Shown: positions 1-7,771 of the stretch, piece by piece
Position numbering within the stretch: position 1 is the first letter of the stretch
Layout: each line of letters begins with the position of its first letter
Source: a virus
Reading direction: 5' to 3' (one strand)
Length of the DNA stretch: 64,000 nucleotides
IMG/VR virus record: IMGVR_UViG_3300009084_000003
Span: 1-64,000 of that record
Program-made: the position numbers and the translations under genes
The notes under the pieces: generated by a model
The model's database searches: none
What the model was told of the DNA's origin: nothing
The model's input: the letters and a program-made list of their open reading frames with translations, nothing else

Positions 1-76
1 GGCATACGAGATAGCAGCGTCGAAGCCGCTCAATCGTCATTGGCTGGCCTTCGTCCGGGTGGTTGGTGTAGATCAT
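1..76 (-). CDS. Partial hypothetical protein, cut by the left edge
   Basis: Reads leftward from an ATG at 76 that overlaps the stop codon of the next gene upstream in an ATGA junction, so it is the continuation of that operon. Only about 25 N-terminal residues are visible, beginning MIYTNHPDEG. Too short to assign a function. The start is supported by the translational-coupling geometry seen throughout this operon. Confidence 0.6.
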   Translation of the reverse strand, partial: MIYTNHPDEGQPMTIERLRRCYLVC

Positions 77-411
77 GTCGGCTCCTTGTTGTCGGCTTCT
101 AGTTCGGCCAACCTGGCGAGCGCACGGAACACGTCCATGCGACCGTCAGTGCAGTCGGGGCAAATCGGACTATCGCAAGGGTTGCCGTCAGCGTCGACGC
201 CACAGATGCGGCACGGCTGGCCTGGAAGACAACAGTTCTCGGTGTCGGTCCACGTGGCGCACGTCGGACAGAAGGGCAAGGCGTCGATGATCTGCTTGCG
301 TTCGTTCTCCAACTCCACTAGACGAGCATTCAGACGTTCGAGCCACGAAGCCTGGACGCGCAGAGACTCCTTCAACTCAGCCACCATGCCGAGCAGGTCC
401 GTGGCGCTCAC
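73..411 (-). CDS. Zinc-ribbon protein, paralog 1 of 3
   Basis: 112 residues. A Leu/Glu-rich helical N-terminus is followed by CPTC near residue 48, a Cys-rich middle and CPDCTDGRMDVFRALA near the C-terminus, so two CxxC pairs probably bind zinc. It shares the layout and the CPDC/GRMDVFRALA block with the next two genes, making a tandem family. The GTG start lies in a GTGA overlap with the preceding gene, and the end overlaps the next gene by four bases. Function unknown. Confidence 0.75.
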   Translation of the reverse strand: MSATDLLGMVAELKESLRVQASWLERLNARLVELENERKQIIDALPFCPTCATWTDTENCCLPGQPCRICGVDADGNPCDSPICPDCTDGRMDVFRALARLAELEADNKEPT

Positions 412-812
412 GGCTTCACCGCCCGCAGGTGAGCGATGATTGGGTGGGGGTCGTATTGCCCTGCCTTCACCTGGTCTGTTGTCCAAGCCAGGTGGTCGTA
501 GGTTGTCGCCATCACGGCTCGGGCGATGGCGAGCGCACGGAACACGTCCATGCGGCCGTCCGTGCAGTCGGGGCAGGCTCGTCCGTAGTCGGCTTGGGCG
601 GCTCCCGTTGCGGGTCCGAGGTGGCCGATGCCCTCGCATGTCGGGCAGACGGGCAAGGCGCTGGCGATCTGCTGGATGAAAGCTGCCGCCTCCAATGTCA
701 GCAACCTGGATTGCGGCGAGCCGAATCTGTCGTGCATCCATTCAGCGACCCCCACCAGATGCGCCACCATGTCGGGCAGGCTTTCGCGTTCGGGCAGGTT
801 CGAGGTGCTCAC
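408..812 (-). CDS. Zinc-ribbon protein, paralog 2 of 3
   Basis: 134 residues. An acidic helical N-terminus precedes CPTCEGIGHLG and CPDCTDGRMDVFRALAIARAVM, a zinc-ribbon pair with a conserved tail shared with both neighbours. The GTG start at 812 forms a GTGA overlap with the upstream paralog and reads MSTSNLPERES; longer readings upstream would run back through the neighbour's 3' end and are not used. Probably a DnaJ-like or topoisomerase-like zinc ribbon; no partner can be inferred. Confidence 0.75.
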   Translation of the reverse strand: MSTSNLPERESLPDMVAHLVGVAEWMHDRFGSPQSRLLTLEAAAFIQQIASALPVCPTCEGIGHLGPATGAAQADYGRACPDCTDGRMDVFRALAIARAVMATTYDHLAWTTDQVKAGQYDPHPIIAHLRAVKP

Positions 813-1306
813 AGCTTCACCGCCCGCAGGCGTTTGAGGCATTCGTTCCAGCCGTACTCCCACTCGAATTCGACATGCCCATCGCATGGGACTTCCTGAG
901 CGGTTGCTGGGTCCATCACGGCGCGGGCGATGGCGAGCGCACGGAACACGTCCATGCGACCTGACTCGCGACAGTCCTGGCATCGCTCCGCACCCTCAGC
1001 GCACGTTTCCCAGCCCTTGCCATCGCACGTCGGGCAGACGGGCAAGGCGTCGATGATGCGCTGGATGAGTGCGTCTTCGTCGGCCGTTAGCGACGCATCA
1101 AGGAGTTCCAGCAGCGTGGTCACAGCTTCACCACCCGACGTGTCCATATCGCCCATCGCCTCGCATGTGCTATGCGGGCGTGGGTCGCCGGGCTCTCGAA
1201 TGTGGTGACACAAGTGCTTGCCTGTGTGGCCCGAAGTGAGGTCGCATTGGCAGTATGGGGGAGGAAAGCCGTAACGACAGCGACCCGGTGCCTCGTCGTC
1301 GTTCAT
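809..1306 (-). CDS. Zinc-ribbon protein, paralog 3 of 3, with extra Cys/His-rich N-terminus
   Basis: 165 residues. Residues 1-60 carry an added Cys/His-rich segment (CRYG, CQCDL, HLCHH), then the family core with CPTCDGKGWETC and CQDCRESGRMDVFRALAIARAVM. The C-terminus ends LRAVKL, like LRAVKP in paralog 2, so homology extends over the whole core. Starts at ATG 1306 in an ATGA overlap with the upstream gene. Function unknown. Confidence 0.75.
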   Translation of the reverse strand: MNDDEAPGRCRYGFPPPYCQCDLTSGHTGKHLCHHIREPGDPRPHSTCEAMGDMDTSGGEAVTTLLELLDASLTADEDALIQRIIDALPVCPTCDGKGWETCAEGAERCQDCRESGRMDVFRALAIARAVMDPATAQEVPCDGHVEFEWEYGWNECLKRLRAVKL

Positions 1307-1512
1307 GCTCTCACCGCCGCCAGAAACAGGCGCTCGTCGAAGTGCGGGTTGTCGTCACGGAGACGTTGGGCGATCCGCTCGGCGCAGCGATGGACAACCC
1401 ATACAGCGGCGGCTTCGTCGGCGGCGACCTCGTCGCCGTGTTGTTCGGCGAGGAGGGCGAGGAGTACCGAGTTCAGTGCTCCGGCGACGATCTTGTAGTC
1501 TTCCGTTGTCAT
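1303..1512 (-). CDS. Small hypothetical protein
   Basis: 69 residues, beginning MTTEDYKIVAGAL, mostly helical with an Ala/Glu-rich middle. The ATG at 1512 is chosen over an in-frame ATG further up because it is preceded by the purine-rich site AGGAAAGGAAG and because the upstream ATG lies inside the promoter palindrome at 1529-1541. First gene of the zinc-ribbon operon. Not recognised. Confidence 0.65.
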   Translation of the reverse strand: MTTEDYKIVAGALNSVLLALLAEQHGDEVAADEAAAVWVVHRCAERIAQRLRDDNPHFDERLFLAAVRA

Positions 1513-1528
1513 GGCTTCCTTTCCTGTT

Positions 1529-1541
1529 GACATACTATGTC
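1529..1541 (-). promoter_or_regulatory. Palindromic -10 promoter element (GACATAGTATGTC)
   Basis: Read on the minus strand the element is GACATAGTATGTC, a 13-bp palindrome around a central G, containing the -10-like hexamer TAGTAT. The predicted transcription start 6-7 bases downstream gives a short leader with a ribosome binding site before ATG 1512. The same element precedes genes at 19306, 30057, 38340, 48734 and 56223. Confidence 0.65.
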
Positions 1542-1834
1542 ATCGGAACTGTCCGGCGCAACACAAGTTCTACAGCGCAAGCGCCGGTTGCTGACCAGTC
1601 CTGATCGACTTCGGGCTGTTGGGACTCCCCATCCACGAAGGTGTGAACCTGTAGATGTAGAACCCCTGGTGCGGTGGTGGGGAGAATCACCACAGTGATG
1701 CCTGTCTCGCTACACCCCAACGAGATTGCTGGGGGCAGTTTGTCGGATTCGAGTGGAATGTCGATTTCCAACATCTGGCGAGTTTCGGCGACGCGGCCGT
1801 CGACGAACAGTTCAAGGTCACTCGAATGACTCAT
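1535..1834 (-). CDS. Hypothetical protein
   Basis: 99 residues from ATG 1834 (MSHSSDLELFVDG); predicted mostly beta-strand. The ATG overlaps the 3' end of the upstream gene by 17 bases. Its 3' end runs into the promoter element of the next gene. A longer reading begins in the low-complexity Pro/Ala/Ser tail of the upstream gene and looks artificial. No family recognised. Confidence 0.55.
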   Translation of the reverse strand: MSHSSDLELFVDGRVAETRQMLEIDIPLESDKLPPAISLGCSETGITVVILPTTAPGVLHLQVHTFVDGESQQPEVDQDWSATGACAVELVLRRTVPMT

Positions 1835-2576
1835 CGCCAGGTCCAATGAAGAGCGCGTTGTTGCCAGGTTCGCGTAGGTTGCGGGGAGGCTGGCGGGCGA
1901 GGCTGGGAGGCTGGCGGGCGAGGCGGGTGATTTCATCGGCCGTGCGGAGGTCTCGCTCTCGGTCTGCGGTGAAGACCCGTGTCCAGTCGAACCGCTCGCG
2001 GACGGTTCTCGGTCGCAACGCCTCCGCCGCCGCCGCCCTCACCGCAGCCGCCCTCGCCGCCGCCGGGTATGGCGCGCCGCAGAAGCTGCATTCGGTGTGT
2101 TCGTCGCCGGCGGTGTCGGGGTGGATGCTTTGGGCCGCCGAGTATTGAATGAACTCCGCGGTGTTGGTGATGTAGCGCTCGCCGGTATCGGGTTCTTCGT
2201 CTTCGAGGAAACTGAGCAGCGATGAGCGGCCGGGGATGGGGCGTGAGGAATCTCGGTTGGTGGTCATGGTGTTTGCTCGTGGTTGACCTGCCCGAACGTG
2301 CCCGAACGGGACGCCAGCATCAGGGTCGCGTAGGTTGCGCCCCGTCAGTGCCATGAGCCTGGCGACCGCCATAGCGAGATGAAAGTCTCTCTCCATCCCT
2401 GAGTAGCCCCTCGATAGCGGAACCGGGAGAGCACCAGGGTTGGCCGGGACGATTGCGCCCCAACGAGCCGACATCGTGTCCAGCACGATTCGGACAAGTT
2501 CGTTGTCGGTAAGCACCACCTCAAGCATGTGCTCAGGTTCCCCCACCGGGATGACTATTGTCTTTGACATTGGCAT
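1818..2576 (-). CDS. Hypothetical protein with a central CxxC motif
   Basis: 252 residues. Start ATG 2576 is preceded by AGGAAAGAG. The first half looks globular (TIVIPVGEPEHMLEVVLTDN); the middle has HTECSFCGAPY, a possible half zinc site; the C-terminal part is rich in Ala and Arg, with short duplicated SLARQPP units. Because composition changes near residue 100 (an internal MTTNRDS), it could be two fused or two separate genes. Function unknown. Confidence 0.5.
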   Translation of the reverse strand: MPMSKTIVIPVGEPEHMLEVVLTDNELVRIVLDTMSARWGAIVPANPGALPVPLSRGYSGMERDFHLAMAVARLMALTGRNLRDPDAGVPFGHVRAGQPRANTMTTNRDSSRPIPGRSSLLSFLEDEEPDTGERYITNTAEFIQYSAAQSIHPDTAGDEHTECSFCGAPYPAAARAAAVRAAAAEALRPRTVRERFDWTRVFTADRERDLRTADEITRLARQPPSLARQPPRNLREPGNNALFIGPGDESFE

Positions 2577-2594
2577 GTCTCTTTCCTGGGAGGA

Positions 2595-2625
2595 GGGCGG
2601 GCGGTGATGATCTCACCGCCCGCCC
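2595..2625 (-). terminator. Perfect 13-bp hairpin between two leftward genes
   Basis: GGGCGGGCGGTGA and its exact reverse complement flank a 5-base loop. It lies between the stop of the gene at 2638-2958 and the start of the gene at 1818-2576. No T-run follows, so it could be a Rho-independent-like terminator of the actinobacterial type or an RNA-processing/attenuation hairpin. Confidence 0.6.
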
Positions 2626-2637
2626 GGTTACCGCTGG

Positions 2638-2958
2638 CTAGGCGGTGATGATCTCGACGGCTGCGGTGGTGCAGTCGACGAGAGCGAAGCCGCTCGGGAA
2701 GCGGCGCAGGTTGCGCCGGATGGCACGAGCGCGGTCGGCGTAGCCGTCCACTCGGGTGCCGTCGAGGCGGTACACGACGTGCGGGTGCAGGATCGTGAAG
2801 GCGGCTGCCGTCGGGGCTGCCACACTCCACACGTCGAGCGCGTCGCCGCCGAGGACGACCTCGCCGGAATCGGTCTCGACGACCGTGAAGGTCTCCGAGC
2901 TGAACATGACGGTCGCCGTGATGGTGCCGTCGGTGATGACAATGCCGTTCTCGAACAT
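2638..2958 (-). CDS. Hypothetical protein
   Basis: 106 residues, beginning MFENGIVITDGTITATVMF, with alternating hydrophobic residues that suggest a beta-sandwich. The ATG at 2958 has a good site (AGAAGGAG) seven bases upstream, so longer readings are rejected. Flanked by a hairpin on each side and therefore probably a separate expression unit. No family recognised. Confidence 0.65.
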   Translation of the reverse strand: MFENGIVITDGTITATVMFSSETFTVVETDSGEVVLGGDALDVWSVAAPTAAAFTILHPHVVYRLDGTRVDGYADRARAIRRNLRRFPSGFALVDCTTAAVEIITA

Positions 2959-3022
2959 GTCACTCCTTCTGTGTGCTGGCCTGACGCCGGAATTGGCATC
3001 AGGTGTTGCGCCTTTCGGCGGT

Positions 3023-3052
3023 GGGCCGCCGAGCGATGAAACTCGACGGCCC
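3023..3052. terminator. Hairpin (10-bp stem, one mismatch)
   Basis: GGGCCGCCGA pairs with TCGACGGCCC around a 10-base loop, downstream of the amidoligase operon (stop at 3108) and upstream of the gene at 2958. Position fits the transcription end of the amidoligase cassette. Confidence 0.55.
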
Positions 3053-3107
3053 GCTCCTGATAAAGCTGGCGACACGGGAGGGTTCACCCCCGCCCGGCCA
3101 ACACTTC

Positions 3108-4067
3108 TTAGGAGACTTGCTTGGCGTAGCGCGCCCGCATGTAGCTGCGCTGGCGCTCGATGAGCGGCCTCACGGCCGGATCGACTTCGGCCAACGCGTC
3201 GACGAACGAATCCATCGTCACCGTTGGTCGCTTCGTTGGGTGCGGTGCAGTCAGCGTCGACCACGCGGGGCGGATGATCTCACCCCACGGCGAGTCACAC
3301 CCGACCGGCCACGCCGTCGAGCCCCGGAGCGAGGCTTCGACGAGTGCAGCGAGAACCGGGGTGGCTTCGACGAACGCCACCGACATCCGGGCTGCGAGTT
3401 CGATTCGCCATGCTGAGTTGGTGGCATTGAACACCCGGAACTCAAGAGTGCCGTACCGGGAGAAGTTCAGGTCAACGTGACGGTCGCGGCCGATTGCCTC
3501 GGCCAACGAGTCACCCACGCTCACCCGTCCGAGACTCTTCCAGTAGTCGGGTCGGCCCCCTGCGTAGCCGTCGACGACGTAGGAGCGTATCGCTTGCATG
3601 AGCGTGGTGTTCATGTCTCGCTTCTGCTGCGATCGACCAGGCGCGACGATCTCGCTGAAGTACCGTTCGTACGCCAGGTAGGTCGAGGCGACCAGACGGT
3701 ATGCTTCCCGGTCGCCGCCCGAAAGCCCGACATGGACATGAAGACCACAACGCGGGCCGGTCGTGGCCCCCGCTGAGGTGGCGGCTTCGGTCAACTGTTT
3801 CGTGATTCGCTGGAGGTCATCCCAGTCGTTGAGGATGCGGCTGATGAACTCGCCGTCGGCTGACGAATCAGTCTGTGCGTGCAGGTCGGGGACAGGTTGA
3901 TCTCCGCCGTTGTTGTCCCGGACCCAGCATTGCACACAGTCACAGTGGTATCTGTGGAAGTGGTCCATCTTCACCACGCCTTGACCGTAGAGGTCGCGCA
4001 GTGTTGCGTTCGCTCCCGAGGCGTACTCCAACTCGAACCCGAACGTGCGGGCTGATGGGTTCGGCAT
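3108..4067 (-). CDS. Putative amidoligase (COOH-NH2 ligase superfamily), copy 1
   Basis: 319 residues. Three signatures of the glutamine-synthetase-like amidoligase family are visible: E-x-E at 12-14 (FELEY), HVHVG at 110-114 after a Cys, and E-F-R at 209-211. These would bind ATP-Mg and the substrate carboxylate to form an amide bond. A Cys-rich insert HCDCVQC near residue 41 is shared with the second copy. The gene starts directly after the TAA of the amidotransferase gene with AGGCAGGAG upstream, so the two are co-expressed. Substrate unknown; family members are thought to modify peptides or cell-wall-like substrates. Confidence 0.75.
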   Translation of the reverse strand: MPNPSARTFGFELEYASGANATLRDLYGQGVVKMDHFHRYHCDCVQCWVRDNNGGDQPVPDLHAQTDSSADGEFISRILNDWDDLQRITKQLTEAATSAGATTGPRCGLHVHVGLSGGDREAYRLVASTYLAYERYFSEIVAPGRSQQKRDMNTTLMQAIRSYVVDGYAGGRPDYWKSLGRVSVGDSLAEAIGRDRHVDLNFSRYGTLEFRVFNATNSAWRIELAARMSVAFVEATPVLAALVEASLRGSTAWPVGCDSPWGEIIRPAWSTLTAPHPTKRPTVTMDSFVDALAEVDPAVRPLIERQRSYMRARYAKQVS

Positions 4068-5396
4068 TTATGCTCCTGCCTGGGCGAATCGCCCGGTAAG
4101 ACGGTTGGGGACCGTCATGGGAATGTGGCATGGGTCGAAGTCGATGACCATGTCGCCAGCGGCGGTGACTTCCATCACCGTGCCGGTCAGGTCGAACAAC
4201 TCGCCCGACCCGACACTGAGCCGCACTCCGATTTCGATGCGGTCGCCTTCCTGGCGCTTGCCAGCGGTGTTGCCCGCCGTGATGGCGTAGGGCTGATTCG
4301 ACTGGATGGGCGTCACGTTGTTGCGTGCGACCGCCTCGGTCTTGATGGCGTCTGCTCGCTGTTCAGGAGACATCGAGTTGATCTCCCCCGGATACAACGG
4401 GCGCACCTTGTGCCAGGTGCCAGCCGAGTACCGCTGCTGCACCCAACCGTCACCGACGGCGTGCTTGGAACGGATGTCACCCTCAGTCGGGGAGACTCTG
4501 GTCTTACCGACGACGACGCCTGCGGGCGGCGCGCCGCTCCTGACGACTGAGGAGGCTCCGGGCGGTGTTACTTTTCCCGTGACACCACCCCCGCCGCTGT
4601 AGCCGGAGGCGTACTCCCAGTCCCCAGACCACAACCGGGAGCGCTGCTTTGTCGGGTCTTCGACGGCGTGAACGCCGCTGAAGTCGAAGGTCGGGAACTG
4701 TTCGAGCTGCCCGTCGGCACCGACGCACGCCAGGAACCCCTGAGGCGCTTCGATGACGTCGACTTCCTTGACGTCCTGGGCGATTCCCCCGGCGATGAAC
4801 GCCGCACCAACAGCCTCTTTCGTCGAGGCGAACACGGTCGAACCTTCGACGGTGCGGGCGTAGTGCAGGGGGCTTGATCGCCCTCTGGCCATCCACAACG
4901 TGCGAGGCTCAATCGCCTGGTCAATCCACGCGATTGCCCATGAGGCGTCGATCGCTTTCAACCCGTCAGCGAGCAGCGGGTAGTGGTGAATGGCGGCGAA
5001 GATCGCCTCCGAATCCACCTGCGCCTTGCGGTCCCACTTGAGTGTGTCGAACAGGTCGTCATCGTTGCGGACCATGCCGTTGTGGATGCCGATGATGTTC
5101 TCGTACCGAATGGGGTGGTTGTTGAGAGGATTTATCGGCGAGCCCTGTGTCGACGCTCGGGTGTGGATGAGGGCAGTCTGAGCTGAACGCCCGATGCCTT
5201 TCCGCCCGGCGAGGAATACCTCAGCCTTGCGTGCCTCCTTGCGCAGCTCGACGCGCCCTCGGGGACTGACGGTGCAAACTCCGGTGGCATCTTGGCCACG
5301 CTGTTGCATCATCCGTGCGAGAACGAGTGTCATGCGTTCGGTGTCGATCTTGCCGAAATCCTTATCGCTGATTACGAATCCAGCTATTCCGCAAAT
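4068..5396 (-). CDS. Class II glutamine amidotransferase domain protein, likely ATT start
   Basis: About 442 residues. The N-terminal 200 residues are a class II glutaminase: catalytic Cys2 in CGIAGF, RGQDATG near 33, HTRAST near 78, NNHP near 92 and GIHNGMVRND near 103. Such enzymes release ammonia from glutamine and need the Cys at the mature N-terminus. The only reading giving Met-Cys uses ATT at 5394-5396, with GAAAGGAAGG eight bases upstream; no ATG, GTG or TTG lies next to the Cys. The C-terminal 240 residues are unrecognised, with a Gly/Ser-rich linker. Sits between two amidoligases, to which it could feed ammonia. Confidence 0.8.
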   Translation of the reverse strand: MCGIAGFVISDKDFGKIDTERMTLVLARMMQQRGQDATGVCTVSPRGRVELRKEARKAEVFLAGRKGIGRSAQTALIHTRASTQGSPINPLNNHPIRYENIIGIHNGMVRNDDDLFDTLKWDRKAQVDSEAIFAAIHHYPLLADGLKAIDASWAIAWIDQAIEPRTLWMARGRSSPLHYARTVEGSTVFASTKEAVGAAFIAGGIAQDVKEVDVIEAPQGFLACVGADGQLEQFPTFDFSGVHAVEDPTKQRSRLWSGDWEYASGYSGGGGVTGKVTPPGASSVVRSGAPPAGVVVGKTRVSPTEGDIRSKHAVGDGWVQQRYSAGTWHKVRPLYPGEINSMSPEQRADAIKTEAVARNNVTPIQSNQPYAITAGNTAGKRQEGDRIEIGVRLSVGSGELFDLTGTVMEVTAAGDMVIDFDPCHIPMTVPNRLTGRFAQAGA

Positions 5397-5421
5397 GGTG
5401 GGTACCTTCCTTTCTTGTTCG

Positions 5422-6348
5422 TCAGTAGTTGACGAGGTGGTCGTTGAGAAGTTGTGCGGCCTGCTCGAAGCGCGGGCCGACTGGGAGGTAGGCGATGACG
5501 GCTCGCTTGAAGTCGTCGATGTGAGCGGCGTATTCGCCAACCCACCAGCCTCCCGGTCGGGTGGAGTCCATGCGCTCCATGTGTGCGCCCCAGCGGGTCA
5601 GGGCGACCGACAGACCCAGGTGCGCCCATAGGCGCTCAGGGTCACTCGGGGTGTTCCACAGTCGGTGTTCGACGGTGTGGTCGCGTTGCGAAAGCCACGA
5701 ACCGCTGAAGCCGTAGATGCCGTGGGTGGGCTTTGTGTTGTAGCCGCGTATCCGCCCGCATCCGCCATCGGCGACGAGGGTCCAATCGTAGGCGGCGTAG
5801 GCGGCCTGGATGAGATTGAACCCAGCACCCGTGAGGTGCTGGACACGGTTGGCGTCGTCGCGGCCGACGTGAATGTGGTTGCCGCACGGGGTGACACCGT
5901 CGGGCATCCAATGCCCGTCGGCTTTCCACACCTCGACGAAAGCAATCCACTCGGCAACCGAATCCATGTCGGTTTCGGAGCGAACGTCGAGGATGCGAGA
6001 CACCATCTCCACGCCAACCGTGGAGTCGTTCTGTGTCGCCATCAGCGGCCCACTGCGGGTGTATCTACATTCAACGCACCGGCAGTGGTATTCGTGCGCC
6101 CGGCCATGTGCGAGACCCAGGGCGCTGGCTCGTACGATGTACTCGGGCACACCACCGCTGGATGTCGGTGTGGGTCGCGGGCCGTCGCATTCTTCGCAGC
6201 ACCAGTCGCCGTCGTCTTCTGTTCCCCCGTAATAACGGGGGAACATTTCGTACTCGATGCCGAAACGATGAATCGTTTGGATGACATTCGGGTCGGGCTC
6301 GTGTCCCCAGATTTTGAGCGCTAACGGGGGCGCATCAGTGACTGTCAT
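5422..6348 (-). CDS. Putative amidoligase (COOH-NH2 ligase superfamily), copy 2
   Basis: 308 residues. E-x-E at 32-34 (IEYEMF), CGNHIHVG at 155-162 and E-H-R at 227-229 match the same family signatures as copy 1. The shared HCRCVEC motif near residue 88 and an additional CCEEC near residue 50 suggest bound zinc. First gene of the three-gene cassette; ATG 6348 has AGAGGAG upstream. Copies 1 and 2 are divergent in sequence, so they probably act on different substrates or form a heteromer. Confidence 0.75.
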   Translation of the reverse strand: MTVTDAPPLALKIWGHEPDPNVIQTIHRFGIEYEMFPRYYGGTEDDGDWCCEECDGPRPTPTSSGGVPEYIVRASALGLAHGRAHEYHCRCVECRYTRSGPLMATQNDSTVGVEMVSRILDVRSETDMDSVAEWIAFVEVWKADGHWMPDGVTPCGNHIHVGRDDANRVQHLTGAGFNLIQAAYAAYDWTLVADGGCGRIRGYNTKPTHGIYGFSGSWLSQRDHTVEHRLWNTPSDPERLWAHLGLSVALTRWGAHMERMDSTRPGGWWVGEYAAHIDDFKRAVIAYLPVGPRFEQAAQLLNDHLVNY

Positions 6349-6369
6349 TCTGTTCTCCTCTGTTGGTTG

Positions 6370-6891
6370 TCAGGCTTCCGCCCAGATCAGGTTGATGCCG
6401 TCGAATGTCGCGGTCAGGTCAGGCGAATCGTCGATGCTGACGATCTCGCCGTCGTCGCCGAAGATCGGGGCGTCGAAGCCCCACCACTCGATGAGGGCGT
6501 CCCCGTCGGCGACGGTCAGCATGTCGCGAATCCATTCGACGAGATCGAAGGCGGTGCCGTCATGCCGGTTGGTGTTGGTCGTGCCGTCGGCATGGGTCAC
6601 TCTGGCAAACTGCTTCCCGTCACCCATCGGGGCGGCGGTGGAAGGTCGCGAGATGACCTCCATGTTGTCGGTGATCCATGAGGTGGAGAAATGGAGTTCA
6701 TACCCGATTTCTCGGGGGTAGGTGGGGCCGGGGTCAACCAGCTGCATCACCCACTCGCCATACAGCGACTGGGCGGTGGCTACCCAGGTGTCACCGCCGA
6801 CCTGTTCGCCGTACGCGTTGCGCCGCGGGAGGCGTCGAAGCTGCGTCCCTACTTCGATTTCCAAGAGAACCTCCAATGACGATGTCGGCAT
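6370..6891 (-). CDS. Hypothetical protein
   Basis: 173 residues from ATG 6891; acidic, mixed alpha/beta, with several Trp residues (STSWITDN, WGFDAPIF). TTG at 6876 is an alternative start. Lies just upstream of the amidoligase cassette, separated by about 20 bases, so probably in the same transcript. No family recognised. Confidence 0.6.
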   Translation of the reverse strand: MPTSSLEVLLEIEVGTQLRRLPRRNAYGEQVGGDTWVATAQSLYGEWVMQLVDPGPTYPREIGYELHFSTSWITDNMEVISRPSTAAPMGDGKQFARVTHADGTTNTNRHDGTAFDLVEWIRDMLTVADGDALIEWWGFDAPIFGDDGEIVSIDDSPDLTATFDGINLIWAEA

Positions 6892-6952
6892 CCCTTGCAG
6901 GGACGCCAGTTCGGTCGATGTGATCGTGCGTGGCAGATGCAGGCGTGGAGGC

Positions 6953-7261
6953 TCATGTGGGCACCAGCGTCAGTTTGCGCTCGTCCTTGTCCCACTCGAA
7001 GCGCCCTACGCCCTCGGCAAGCCAGCGCAGGAAGGCCAGGACTTTGCCGATGAGAATGTTCAGGTCGGCAACTGTGTCATGGGGGCGTCCGAAGTCGCCC
7101 GTGTACCGACTTTCGCCGGTCTCGAAAGCGTAGACACAGCGAGCCTCGGGGCCGGACAGGTTGTACCCGTACTCGCGCCCTCGCTTCACGATGTCCAACT
7201 CGTTCTCAGCGAACACGCCGGGGGTGACGAGTGAATTGTCAGCCAGTTCGATCATCGCCAT
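6953..7261 (-). CDS. Hypothetical protein
   Basis: 102 residues, beginning MAMIELADNSLVTPGVF. ATG 7261 overlaps the 3' end of the upstream gene by ten bases and has GGGGAG upstream. The sequence ends KLTLVPT after a predicted helix (LIGKVLAFLRWLAEGV). Not recognised. Confidence 0.6.
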   Translation of the reverse strand: MAMIELADNSLVTPGVFAENELDIVKRGREYGYNLSGPEARCVYAFETGESRYTGDFGRPHDTVADLNILIGKVLAFLRWLAEGVGRFEWDKDERKLTLVPT

Positions 7262-7611
7262 GACTCCCCGTATTCGGCTTGATAGGCCTCGTATTCGGCT
7301 TGATAGGCGTCCCAATCCTTGTCAGCGTCCAGGTGGTCGATGACGGCTTCGTCGAACATGTCCGATGCCTCGAAGCCCCGGTCGAACCGGACAACGGACA
7401 CGAGTCCAATGTGTGTCTCGGTGACCAGATAGTCATGGCCGTAGAAGTCGAGCAGCAGCGCGTGCCAGCACGACCCAGTCCAAGTATCACCACAAGTGTA
7501 GGTGTCCTCGAAATGCTTGTCCTCGGCTCGCTCCATCGCTGCCAGGTAGACGACCATGTCCTTCATCGGAATGGCCTTCATCGGTATGTCTTTGTACTCT
7601 GCGGCGATCAA
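7252..7611 (-). CDS. Hypothetical acidic protein with short C-terminal repeat
   Basis: 119 residues using TTG 7611, which has GGAGG five bases upstream; a TTG at 7623 would place that site inside the gene. The C-terminus holds two copies of the seven-residue unit AYQAEYE, from a 21-bp tandem DNA repeat. Function unknown. Confidence 0.6.
   Translation of the reverse strand: MIAAEYKDIPMKAIPMKDMVVYLAAMERAEDKHFEDTYTCGDTWTGSCWHALLLDFYGHDYLVTETHIGLVSVVRFDRGFEASDMFDEAVIDHLDADKDWDAYQAEYEAYQAEYGESWR
7269..7308. repeat. 21-bp tandem duplication
   Basis: CGTATTCGGCTTGATAGGC occurs at 7269-7287 and 7290-7308, in phase with the reading frame of the gene at 7252-7611, and encodes the AYQAEYE duplication. 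It looks like a recent slippage event. Confidence 0.8.
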
Positions 7612-7690
7612 GGTCACCTCCAATCAGTCATGTGGACCCAGGGCACGACAGCCGAGGAGGGAAGCCCCTGCTCTGAATCCACATCACCGA

Positions 7691-7771
7691 TCAAAGGTCT
7701 GACCACAACCAGTCCCAATACGTCGCTAAGAGCATGACGATGGTGGGGATCACGAGTACCGGCCAGCTCAT
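7691..7771 (-). CDS. Single-pass membrane micropeptide
   Basis: 26 residues, MSWPVLVIPTIVMLLATYWD then WLWSDL: one hydrophobic transmembrane segment and a Trp-rich end. The ATG overlaps the stop of the upstream gene in an ATGA junction, supporting a real start. One of at least six micropeptides with a membrane segment in this window. Confidence 0.55.
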   Translation of the reverse strand: MSWPVLVIPTIVMLLATYWDWLWSDL

